Shown: one piece after another, positions 1 to 6,480 of the stretch
How positions within the stretch are numbered: the first letter of the stretch is position 1
How the letters are laid out: each line of letters begins with the position of its first letter
NCBI GenBank assembly: GCA_025929805.1
Contig: JAICPP010000043.1
Span: forward strand, 1-17,344
Reading direction: 5' to 3'
From: Gemmatimonadales bacterium
GTDB lineage: Bacteria; Gemmatimonadota; Gemmatimonadetes; Gemmatimonadales; GWC2-71-9
Length of the DNA stretch: 17,344 nt
Program-made: the position numbers and the translations under genes
Notes under the pieces: model-generated
Told to the model about the DNA's origin: nothing
Databases searched by the model: none
What the model saw: only the letters and a program-made list of their open reading frames with translations

Positions 1-722
1 CCCCCGACAATGGCCACCGGAGTGGCCAGGATCAGCGGGCATGGCGTGGCTATCACCAGCACCGCGAGGATCCGAGTGGGATCTCCAGAGAGGAGATACG
101 CTGCGGCGCACACGGCAAGGGTGAGCGGCGTAAACCAGATGGCGTACCGGTCGGCGAGTCGCTGGATGGGTGACTTGGCCTCTTGCGCCGTGCGCACCAG
201 CTCCACAATCCGGGCATACTGGCTCTCGCTGGCGCGGGCCGTTGCCCGAACCGTGAGGGGTCCCTCCAAATTCAGGCTGCCACTCAAGAGTCCAGTACCC
301 GGAGCGGCACTGAGCGGGACCGGCTCCCCGGTCAGGCGCGACGTGTCCACGTGAGAGCGGCCCTGCACCACGACCGCATCGCACGCCAGCAGCTCGCCGG
401 GCCGGAGTAGGAGCTCATCGCCAATCCGTACGGCCTCTGCGGCTATATCCTGAACACTCCCCTCAACGATCCGATGCGCCACCCGGGGAGCCGCTGCCTC
501 CAGCTCCCGGACGGCGGCCGAGGCTCGGCCCTCAGCGTAGCGCTCGAGGGCCTCGCCCCCCGTCTGCATCAGGACGACAATCAGGCCGGGTAGCGGCTGG
601 ATCAGAATAAGCGAGGTGACGATAGCGAGCATCGCTACCAGATCCGCCGCGAAGCGTCCGGAGGCGATGCCCCGCAGGGTGCGCCAGACCACAGGCGTGC
701 CGGTAAGCACCAGCCCGGCCAT
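1..722 (-). CDS. P1B-type heavy-metal-translocating P-type ATPase, N-terminal part (runs off the window)
   Basis: This is an inner-membrane ATP-driven cation pump, probably exporting a transition metal. Counting from the ATG at 722, the 240 visible residues show a transmembrane pair near residues 28-55, an actuator domain with TGE at 131-133, another membrane segment near 197-211, and the TM4 motif ATPCPLILATP at about 225-235. That motif fits TPC(x)6P, which metal-ATPase classification assigns to subgroup P1B-5 (Ni/Fe-type pumps such as Nia) rather than the CPC copper/zinc pumps. No N-terminal HMA domain is present. The phosphorylation and ATP-binding domains lie beyond base 1. The start is uncertain: the frame stays open upstream and encodes a further hydrophobic stretch (ALPIAAFLFILLGLLALLG) at about 755-812, but I find no ATG, GTG or TTG there. 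The gene follows the response regulator with almost no gap, so it is probably the last known member of that operon. Substrate is inference. Confidence 0.85.
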   Translation of the reverse strand, partial: MAGLVLTGTPVVWRTLRGIASGRFAADLVAMLAIVTSLILIQPLPGLIVVLMQTGGEALERYAEGRASAAVRELEAAAPRVAHRIVEGSVQDIAAEAVRIGDELLLRPGELLACDAVVVQGRSHVDTSRLTGEPVPLSAAPGTGLLSGSLNLEGPLTVRATARASESQYARIVELVRTAQEAKSPIQRLADRYAIWFTPLTLAVCAAAYLLSGDPTRILAVLVIATPCPLILATPVAIVG

Positions 723-832
723 CCAGACCCACGTGGCCGGGATGCTCCGGCCCAGTAGCGCAAGAAGCCCGAGCAGTATGAACAGGAAAGCGGCGATGGG
801 AAGCGCGTTGGCCCGCGCCTGGAACCAGATCG

Positions 833-1534
833 CTACTGTGCGGCCGAGATTTCGATCGGTTCGCCGCCCCGGCGGAGACTGAACCCCACGCCCCGGACCG
901 TGGCGAGGAGCTGCTCGCCCGCGGCCTCCGTGAGCTTCCGGCGCAGGTTCCCTACGTGTACGTCCACCACGTTGCTCTCCGGATCGAAGTGCATGTCCCA
1001 TACCTTCTCCAGGAGCGTAGTGCGCCGGACGACCTCTTCGGGATGAAGAAGGAAGTACTCCAGCAGCTGAAACTCTTTCGGCGTGAGATCCAACCGCTTG
1101 CCGTTTACGGTTGCGATGTGGCGCAGGCGATCGAGTGCGATCGGGGGGTAGCGGAGCACCTCCAGGCGCTCCGCACCTCCCCGGCGGTGCAGGGCCCGGA
1201 TCCGGGCCAGCAGCTCGTCAAATTGAAACGGCTTGGCCAGATAATCGTCGGCGCCTGCATCGAGGCCCCGAACCACGTCCTCCTTGGCGTCTCGGGAGGT
1301 GAGCATGAGGATCGGCGTGGTGCGGCCTTCGCGCCGCAATTCGGTGGCAACCTGGAATCCGTTCTTCTTGGGCAGCACGATATCCAGCAGGATCACGTCG
1401 TAGTCGTAGACGTGGGCCAGCATGGTAGCCTCGTCGCCGTCCGGGGCGACGTCAACCACGTACCCTTCTTCCTTCAGGCCTTGTTCGATGAATCCGGCGA
1501 CCTTCCGGTCGTCCTCCACCACTAGGATCTTCAT
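833..1534 (-). CDS. OmpR/PhoB-family two-component response regulator
   Basis: A 233-residue transcription factor with a full receiver plus DNA-binding architecture. The receiver occupies about residues 1-115: acidic pocket EDD at 7-9, phospho-acceptor D51 in LLDIVLP, T79 in MLTS, and K101 in AKPF. A winged-helix Trans_reg_C domain occupies about 125-225, with the recognition region around VVDVHVGNLRRKL and a terminal TVRGVGFSL strand. The length is normal for the family. It lies 57 bp downstream of the histidine kinase and immediately upstream of the metal ATPase on the same strand, so kinase, regulator and pump are very probably cotranscribed. It likely receives phosphate from that kinase and controls its own operon, perhaps also the divergent stress operon. 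No strong Shine-Dalgarno sequence precedes the ATG. The family call is certain; the regulon and signal are inferred. Confidence 0.95.
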   Translation of the reverse strand: MKILVVEDDRKVAGFIEQGLKEEGYVVDVAPDGDEATMLAHVYDYDVILLDIVLPKKNGFQVATELRREGRTTPILMLTSRDAKEDVVRGLDAGADDYLAKPFQFDELLARIRALHRRGGAERLEVLRYPPIALDRLRHIATVNGKRLDLTPKEFQLLEYFLLHPEEVVRRTTLLEKVWDMHFDPESNVVDVHVGNLRRKLTEAAGEQLLATVRGVGFSLRRGGEPIEISAAQ

Positions 1535-1591
1535 GAGCCGAAATTTAGAGGAGGTCAGTGAGGCTCAGCGGAAGCCATTGTGAAGTTTTCT

Positions 1592-2833
1592 TCAGGATCG
1601 CATAGCAGCGGGCAGTTCGAGCACGAAGCGACCACCCATATTCGGCCGGGCCACAGCCCGCAGTTCCCCTCCGAGCAGCCGGGCCAACCTCCGTGACAGC
1701 GGAAGTCCCAGCCCCGCACCCCTCCTTTCCGCGTCTGGCTTGGACTCGTAGATGTCGAAGATTCTCTCCACCTCAGTGGTCGCAATCCCGGTGCCCTCAT
1801 CCTCTACGGCATAGACGACCAGTGGCCCCTGGACGGTGAGCTCAAGGCGTACGGTGCTGCCTTCCGGTGTGTGATTGATGGCGTTCCCCAGGAGGTTGAC
1901 CAGGATCTGCTCGACCCGGCTGGCATCCGTCTCGCAGCCGGGGAGCTTGGGTGCGACATCCAGCTGGATCCGTACACTGCGAGCCTCCGCAGCCGGCGTG
2001 ACGCGGCCGATGGCACGCCGAGCCACGGCGGAGGGATCGGTCACACGGATCACCGGTTTGAGCCGATCTTCATCCAGCCGGCTCAAGTCCAGCAGGTCGT
2101 TGATCAATGCCACGGCCTGCTGGGCCGAGTCCAACACTTCGAAGGCTGCCCGAGGCACGGTGGCGGGGTCCTTCTTGCGCACCATCATCTCCGACCAACC
2201 ATAGACCGCCGCCAGGGAATTTCTCAGCTCATGATTCACCATGGCGAAGAAGCGTTCCCGGGTGCGGTGGAGTTGCTGCACCTCCTCGAGAAGCCGCGCG
2301 CTTTCTTCGTGCAACCGGGCGTTCTCCACTGCCGCTGAGGTACTGGCCGCCAGGAGAATCGCCATGTGCTCGTCGGATTCATCGAAGAGCTGGTCACCCA
2401 GTTTTTCGGTGAGATAGAGATTACCGAAGACACCCCGTTTGCCGATGATCGGCACACCCAGGAAGGAGTGCATCGGCGGATGATGAGGGGGAAAGCCGTA
2501 GGAGTCCGGATGCCGCGTAAGATCGGGCAGGCGGATTGGCCTGGCCTCCCGGATCACCAGCCCCAGAATCCCGTGCCCCTTCGGTGGGGGGCCAATTTGT
2601 GCCCGCAACTCCTCGGTGACCCCATAGGTGGTAAAGCTCTCGAGGTATTGGCCATCCGCTTCGAGGACGCCGACTGCAGCATAGCGGGCCCCAATCACCT
2701 CGGCCGCAACCGCCACCACCCGCCGGAGCAGCCCCTCCAGGGAAACCTCGGTGGTGAGCGAGGATGCAGCCATGACCAGACGCTCCAGGCGCTCGGTTGC
2801 CGGGCGTTGGTGCAGGTACGTTGTCTCTGGCAT
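1592..2833 (-). CDS. GAF-domain sensor histidine kinase, DosS-like sensor region
   Basis: A soluble 413-residue histidine kinase with no membrane segment. A GAF domain spans about residues 28-175 and carries GFPPHHPPMHSFLGVPI (113-129) and FGNLYLTEK (136-144), the signature of GAF domains in actinobacterial DosS/DosT redox and hypoxia kinases. A short coiled coil (175-195) leads to the HisKA H-box MVNHELRNSL with phospho-acceptor H201. The HATPase domain shows the N-box NLLGNAINHTP (313-323), G1 DEGTGI (345-350) and G2 GAGLGLPLSRR (372-382). It differs from DosS in having a HisKA/HATPase_c core of the OmpR-partner type, which matches the OmpR regulator downstream. The stop codon sits in a small inverted repeat, TGAAG-TTTT-CTTCA, at 1581-1594. 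The kinase call is certain. A heme or redox ligand is possible because of the conserved His pair H117/H118, but not shown. Confidence 0.95.
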   Translation of the reverse strand: MPETTYLHQRPATERLERLVMAASSLTTEVSLEGLLRRVVAVAAEVIGARYAAVGVLEADGQYLESFTTYGVTEELRAQIGPPPKGHGILGLVIREARPIRLPDLTRHPDSYGFPPHHPPMHSFLGVPIIGKRGVFGNLYLTEKLGDQLFDESDEHMAILLAASTSAAVENARLHEESARLLEEVQQLHRTRERFFAMVNHELRNSLAAVYGWSEMMVRKKDPATVPRAAFEVLDSAQQAVALINDLLDLSRLDEDRLKPVIRVTDPSAVARRAIGRVTPAAEARSVRIQLDVAPKLPGCETDASRVEQILVNLLGNAINHTPEGSTVRLELTVQGPLVVYAVEDEGTGIATTEVERIFDIYESKPDAERRGAGLGLPLSRRLARLLGGELRAVARPNMGGRFVLELPAAMRS

Positions 2834-2950
2834 ACCCCAAAGCTAAAGGCGATCCGTACCTGGCGCGAATAGGTCGAAAGCTTCGCATCCTCTTAACGGT
2901 TTCTTCATGCCGCTGACGCTAGGCTGAAGCTCGAGAGGAGAGGCAAGCAG
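2834..2950. promoter_or_regulatory. Divergent control region between kinase operon and stress operon
   Basis: This 117-bp gap separates the start of the histidine kinase (minus) from the first universal stress gene (plus), so it must hold promoters for both directions unless one arm is read from elsewhere. The plus-strand gene has a clear ribosome site, GAGGAG, about 9 bases before ATG 2951. The centre contains CTCTTAACGGTTTCTTCATG (2889-2908), AT-richer than its surroundings and a reasonable place for regulator binding. I could not identify convincing -35/-10 pairs on either strand. The role is inferred from gene orientation. Confidence 0.5.
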
Positions 2951-3814
2951 ATGCAACTGCAGCACATCGTTGCCGCTACCGACGAGTCCGATGCCGGCCG
3001 GCAAGCAGTCCGGACGGCGTTGGACCTCGCCTCCCGTTGCTCAGCCCGGGTGACCGTCCTGCGCGTGGTTGCGGTCGAGGCGGCGCCCAGGCTCGCCGGC
3101 ATGGCTCAGGGGATGAGCGTCCGCGCGGCCCGAGATGAAGAGCCGGAGCTCGAGCGCCTGCGGCGCTGGCTTGACGCCGGCGTATTCGCCGGAGAGCAGG
3201 TCGACCGGCTCCAGCTGGGTATCGCCTTCGGCATACCCGGTATTGAGATCTGCCGTTACGCGGAACGGAACGCTTGCGACCTGCTCGTTCTGGGACGGAA
3301 GCGCCACTCCCCCATGATGCGCCTCCTTCTGGGAGATACCGCCGATGCAGTGGCCCGCCGAAGTCGCAGCCCCAGCCTCTTGGTGCAACACCATACCGGC
3401 AGCATCCGGAAAGTCCTGGTGGCGCTCGATGGCTCGGATCGAGGTTTGATCGTGCTCGATCAGGCCTGCGAGTTCGCCGCGCAGGTCGAAGCTGGCGTCC
3501 AGGCCATGACGGTGGAAGCGAGCCCCGCAAACGAACCGTTACACCTGGCGGCCAGCCTTCCATTGGCCCGGAGTACGTCGCTTCAGGGGCGAGTTCGTTC
3601 GACCCTCTCTCGGCATGGCCTACCCGACACCCCGCTGGTGATCCGGAGGGGAGATATCCTGGAAAGAGTGATAGGGGAGGCACAGGAGATCGCGGCGGAC
3701 CTTCTCGTCACTGGGTATCACCGGGGCGGACCTCCGGGCGTGCTCGAAGCCGGAAGCACCGCCAGGCGGATGGCGCACGCCGCACCCTGTGCTGTCATGA
3801 CGATCCCGCTCTGA
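2951..3814 (+). CDS. Universal stress protein with two UspA domains (divergent copy)
   Basis: A 287-residue cytoplasmic protein with two consecutive UspA folds at about 1-147 and 151-287. Each starts with the typical first strand (HIVAATDESDAG and KVLVALDGSDRG) and ends with the nucleotide-binding region. The ATP-loop motif G(x2)G(x9)G(S/T) is degraded in the first domain (LGRKRHSPMMRLLLGDT) and altered in the second (TGYHRGGPPGVLEAGST), so ATP binding may be weak or lost in the first. It opens the plus-strand operon, preceded by GAGGAG, and is followed after 15 bases by the DUF2892 gene. It is clearly diverged from the two other stress proteins downstream, which resemble each other more. USP proteins generally aid survival under hypoxia, starvation or oxidative stress; the specific partner here is unknown. 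Confidence 0.93.
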   Translation: MQLQHIVAATDESDAGRQAVRTALDLASRCSARVTVLRVVAVEAAPRLAGMAQGMSVRAARDEEPELERLRRWLDAGVFAGEQVDRLQLGIAFGIPGIEICRYAERNACDLLVLGRKRHSPMMRLLLGDTADAVARRSRSPSLLVQHHTGSIRKVLVALDGSDRGLIVLDQACEFAAQVEAGVQAMTVEASPANEPLHLAASLPLARSTSLQGRVRSTLSRHGLPDTPLVIRRGDILERVIGEAQEIAADLLVTGYHRGGPPGVLEAGSTARRMAHAAPCAVMTIPL

Positions 3815-3829
3815 ACTGAAGAGGTATCT

Positions 3830-4027
3830 ATGACTCGCAACCTAGGAACCTTCGAGCGCATAGTCCGCCTGGTCATCGGTGTGATGATTCTGGGCCTCTA
3901 CGGAGCACTCGACCCTCCGGAGAAGTACCTCACCCTCATCGGGCTGCTGCCGCTGGGCACAGCGCTGACCGGCGTTTGCCCCACCTATGCGGCCTTGGGC
4001 TGGAAGCGTCGGAGGCCCACGGGCTGA
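3830..4027 (+). CDS. Small DUF2892 (YgaP-type) inner-membrane protein
   Basis: A 65-residue protein with two predicted membrane helices (about residues 10-26 and 32-49), and the DUF2892 hallmarks: an RNxGxxxRxxR-like start (TRNLGTFERIVR) and the GVCPTYAALG motif at about 47-56. In other bacteria the same small domain occurs alone or fused to rhodanese in YgaP. The conserved CP pair suggests redox or sulfur chemistry, but its function is not settled. A ribosome site GAAGAGG precedes ATG 3830. It sits between two universal stress genes with short spacers (15 and 13 bases), so it is almost certainly in the operon. Confidence 0.88.
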   Translation: MTRNLGTFERIVRLVIGVMILGLYGALDPPEKYLTLIGLLPLGTALTGVCPTYAALGWKRRRPTG

Positions 4028-4040
4028 GAAAGGAGTCCCT

Positions 4041-4994
4041 ATGTCGCCTTCATTCCGCTCCATTATGGTGCCGGTTGACGGCTCACCTCTCGCCGAGGCC
4101 GCCATCCCATACGCCGTTGCGATCGCGGAGCGCACCCACAGCAAGGTGCGGTTCGTGCTAGTTCACCCGCAGCAGTATCCTCCGCTGCTGATCGAGCCCG
4201 CCAATGTGTATCTCAGGGAACTGACCCAGCGCTTCCGCGAGCGGCTAGGATGCTCCTTAACATCGATCATTCTCACTGGGCCCGTAGCTCCCAGCCTGGT
4301 CAAGCACGCCCAGGAAATCGGTGCGGACCTCGTGGTGATGACCACGCACGGCCTGGGGGGCCTCCACCGGGCCTGGCTAGGCAGCGTGGCCGACCAGCTG
4401 ATTCGGACTATTGAGATCCCCCTGATGGTGGTTCGCCCACGCGCGGATGGTTCGCTCCCCCCATTGAATTTGCGTGAGGTCCTCGTTCCGCTTGATGGCT
4501 CCCTCCTGGCTGAGGTTGCGCTCCAACCCGCCGCGGCGCTGGCAAAGCTGTGGAATGCGGAAATCTCGCTGTTGCACGTCGTCCCGCCGGTTGTCATCAC
4601 TGCTGATCTTGCGCTGCCCAGTGCAGTTTGGCACGATGACCAGCTTACAGGAAGCCGCAGGGAGCAGGCCCAAGACTACATCCAAGATGTGATCGAGCGC
4701 ATGAGAATTACGGGAGCAAAGGTGTCCGGGGGTGCTGTTGTAGGCTCGACCCCCGTCGCCCAGACACTCCTCCAGTTCGCCAACCCGGCGCGCGTCGGTC
4801 TGATCGCAATGGCGACGCATGGCCGAGGAGGCCTCCGCCGGCTGGTGCTGGGCAGCACCACGGACAAAATGGTGCGATCCGCCGAGGTGCCCGTGTTGGT
4901 GGTCCCGCACAGCCGGGCAGCCCGCCTGGTAGCGAAAGTTCAGCGCGAGATGATAAATGCGCTCAGCTTAGGCGAGGAGTTCTCTTATGCGTAG
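4041..4994 (+). CDS. Universal stress protein with two UspA domains
   Basis: A 317-residue tandem UspA protein. Domain 1 (about 1-134) starts SIMVPVDGSPLAEAA and carries MTTHGLGGLHRAWLGS; domain 2 (about 145-297) starts EVLVPLDGSLLAEVA and carries MATHGRGGLRRLVLGS. Both keep the THG(x9)GS form of the nucleotide loop seen in many ATP-binding USPs. I chose ATG 4041 because AAGGAG lies 6 bases upstream; a longer frame from 3987 would overlap the DUF2892 gene and adds no USP sequence. The last 8 bases overlap the next gene (start at 4987), which implies translational coupling. It is a close paralogue of that next gene, including shared sequence around IGADLVVMTTHG, so the pair arose by tandem duplication. 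Confidence 0.95.
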   Translation: MSPSFRSIMVPVDGSPLAEAAIPYAVAIAERTHSKVRFVLVHPQQYPPLLIEPANVYLRELTQRFRERLGCSLTSIILTGPVAPSLVKHAQEIGADLVVMTTHGLGGLHRAWLGSVADQLIRTIEIPLMVVRPRADGSLPPLNLREVLVPLDGSLLAEVALQPAAALAKLWNAEISLLHVVPPVVITADLALPSAVWHDDQLTGSRREQAQDYIQDVIERMRITGAKVSGGAVVGSTPVAQTLLQFANPARVGLIAMATHGRGGLRRLVLGSTTDKMVRSAEVPVLVVPHSRAARLVAKVQREMINALSLGEEFSYA

Positions 4995-5967
4995 TCCGTC
5001 CGGGTTTCACACGATTCTTGTTCCAGTGGATGGCTCGGTCGCCGCGGAGCAGGCAATCCCTACCGCGGTCGCCATTGCCACATGCACCAGGGGGAGGATC
5101 AAACTGGTGCTGGTGCACCAGCAGCCGCTTTTTGTCCTGGAGCCGGGCGAGGTTTACCCCAGAACTCTCCTGGCGATCGAAAAGGCCGACCGGGAGTACA
5201 TGACGGCACTGGTGAAGCGTATGCGAGCGGAGACCGGCTGGTCGTTCACCTCCGCCCTGCTCAGGGGGCCGATCGCTTCCACCCTGGCGGGATACACCAG
5301 GGACATCGGTGCGGATCTGATGGTCATGACGACACACGGTCATGGAGGATTGCGCCGTGCCTGGCTGGGGAGCGTGTCCGACGCGCTGGTACGGAGCCTG
5401 GACATCCCGCTCATCCTGGTGCGTCCTGGCGAGAAGGGCACGAAGCCACAGCCGTCCGGCTTCAATGAAATCGTTGTGCCGCTGGATGGATCGCCTCTGG
5501 CGGAGGCGGCGCTGGAGCCGGCCACGGCGCTTGCCGGGGCGTGCAGTGCGGAGATCACACTGGTGCAGGTGGTTCGTCCAGTTCCTCTGGCCACCGATCC
5601 CCCGCTCCCATTTCCTACCGGGTATGCCGACCGGGAAACTCAGATCCAACAGGAAGCGGCCGAGGACTATCTCGAGGACATCGCGAACCGCATCAGGGAA
5701 TCGGGCCTGAAGGCGGCTGTGCAGGTGGTGATCGGGGACAGGGTCGCCGACACGCTGCTCGACATCCTGCGCCCCGGCCGTCTGGCCGCGATTGCAACGC
5801 ATGGCCAGGGTGGCCTCCGCCGGCTCGTACTGGGCAGCGTCGCGGATAAGCTGATCCGCGCGGCCGAGGTGCCGGTCATGGTGGTACGCCCCCGGACCGT
5901 TCGGCGGCGGACCAGCAGAACCGGGACGAAGGCCGGAACGCGCTCCCTGGCGTCCATCGCCTTCTGA
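4987..5967 (+). CDS. Universal stress protein with two UspA domains (tandem paralogue)
   Basis: A 326-residue tandem UspA protein. Domain 1 carries HTILVPVDGSVAAEQA and MTTHGHGGLRRAWLGS; domain 2 carries EIVVPLDGSPLAEAA and ATHGQGGLRRLVLGS. All the nucleotide-loop residues expected in an ATP-binding USP are present in both halves. The start codon lies inside the end of the previous gene, with GCGAGGAG about 8 bases upstream. The C-terminus ends in a short basic tail (RRRTSRTGTKAGTR) not needed for the fold. It is the last gene of the stress operon that can be assigned with confidence; the next gene on the strand begins 51 bases later and belongs to a different functional module. Confidence 0.95.
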   Translation: MRSPSGFHTILVPVDGSVAAEQAIPTAVAIATCTRGRIKLVLVHQQPLFVLEPGEVYPRTLLAIEKADREYMTALVKRMRAETGWSFTSALLRGPIASTLAGYTRDIGADLMVMTTHGHGGLRRAWLGSVSDALVRSLDIPLILVRPGEKGTKPQPSGFNEIVVPLDGSPLAEAALEPATALAGACSAEITLVQVVRPVPLATDPPLPFPTGYADRETQIQQEAAEDYLEDIANRIRESGLKAAVQVVIGDRVADTLLDILRPGRLAAIATHGQGGLRRLVLGSVADKLIRAAEVPVMVVRPRTVRRRTSRTGTKAGTRSLASIAF

Positions 5968-6018
5968 GTGCCGTCGGGCGCTCTTGCCCCGGTCCCTGAG
6001 GCGGGCCACATTCATGGC

Positions 6019-6381
6019 GTGACACAGGTTTCCCGCCCCCTGATCTCCGGCGTTGCCGCCGCGTGCTTCGCTCTCAGCGTGTTCACCTGGGGCACCATGC
6101 CCGGCTGTGCCGCTCCAGCCCACTCGGCATCGGCGCACGCCCATCACGCGGAACACCTATCGCATGTAGTCTCCGAGCCATCGACGGTACCGGAAAAGGC
6201 CCAGTGTTTCGTCCACCTCTGCTGCGTCTTGGTGGCCGCATCGACACTGGCTACCCAGGCCACCGCTCGCCTGAGCTCGCCCGAGCGGGCCTATGGGCTC
6301 ACGGCCTCAGATAATTTCGTTCTGGTTCGTCCCGCCCACACTCTCCCCTTCGCCCACGCTCCTCCCTCCCGTTTCATCTGA
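6019..6381 (+). CDS. Small exported His/Cys-rich protein upstream of a TonB receptor
   Basis: I do not recognise this gene with certainty. The 120-residue product starts with a signal-peptide-like segment (residues 6-27), followed by a His cluster (HSASAHAHHAEHLSH, 35-49), a second hydrophobic segment starting with CFVHLCC (63-69), and a tail ending PFAHAPPSRF. This layout resembles small DUF2946-like proteins often encoded just before metal-linked TonB-dependent receptors, which is also its position here, 99 bases upstream. The clustered His and Cys suggest transient metal binding at the cell envelope. The start is a GTG with a poor ribosome site; the frame is open back to another GTG at 5968, directly after the stress-protein stop, but the extra residues do not improve the signal peptide. 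Function is inference. Confidence 0.6.
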   Translation: MTQVSRPLISGVAAACFALSVFTWGTMPGCAAPAHSASAHAHHAEHLSHVVSEPSTVPEKAQCFVHLCCVLVAASTLATQATARLSSPERAYGLTASDNFVLVRPAHTLPFAHAPPSRFI

Positions 6382-6480
6382 ACGCCCGGTCGAAGACCGG
6401 GATCGGCTGAAGATCAGTAAGTCCTGACCGGCTCGCCTTGGCGAAGACCGGTTCCACGGCTGCTATCAGGGTTGGAAGCG
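6382..6480 (+). promoter_or_regulatory. Leader of the TonB receptor gene with two hairpins
   Basis: This short gap contains a perfect hairpin, CCCGGTC-GAA-GACCGGG (6385-6401), beginning three bases after the upstream stop, and an imperfect one, ACCGG...CCGGT (6427-6452), with an inner CGCC/GGCG pair. The ten-mer CGAAGACCGG occurs in both (6391 and 6442). There is no U-tract, so neither is a classical terminator. I see no cobalamin-riboswitch consensus. A protein operator or mRNA-stability element is possible. Confidence 0.35.

Noticed and set aside
1581..1594. TGAAG-TTTT-CTTCA at the kinase stop, sharing TTTCTTCA with the divergent region at 2900-2907, as a regulator-binding site
   Set aside because: An eight-base match in 17 kb is expected by chance, the stem is only 5 bp and the regulator's motif is unknown.
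4963..6156. A 397-codon open frame on the minus strand across the third stress protein
   Set aside because: The plus-strand USP is unmistakable and the antisense product is low-complexity and Arg/Gly-rich without domain motifs.
6385..6401. The hairpin after the His/Cys-rich gene as a terminator
   Set aside because: The stem is perfect but no U-tract follows, and the receptor gene lies just downstream, so it is described only as a leader hairpin.
6382..6480. A cobalamin riboswitch upstream of the TonB receptor
   Set aside because: The space is under 100 bases and the conserved B12-box-like sequence is absent.
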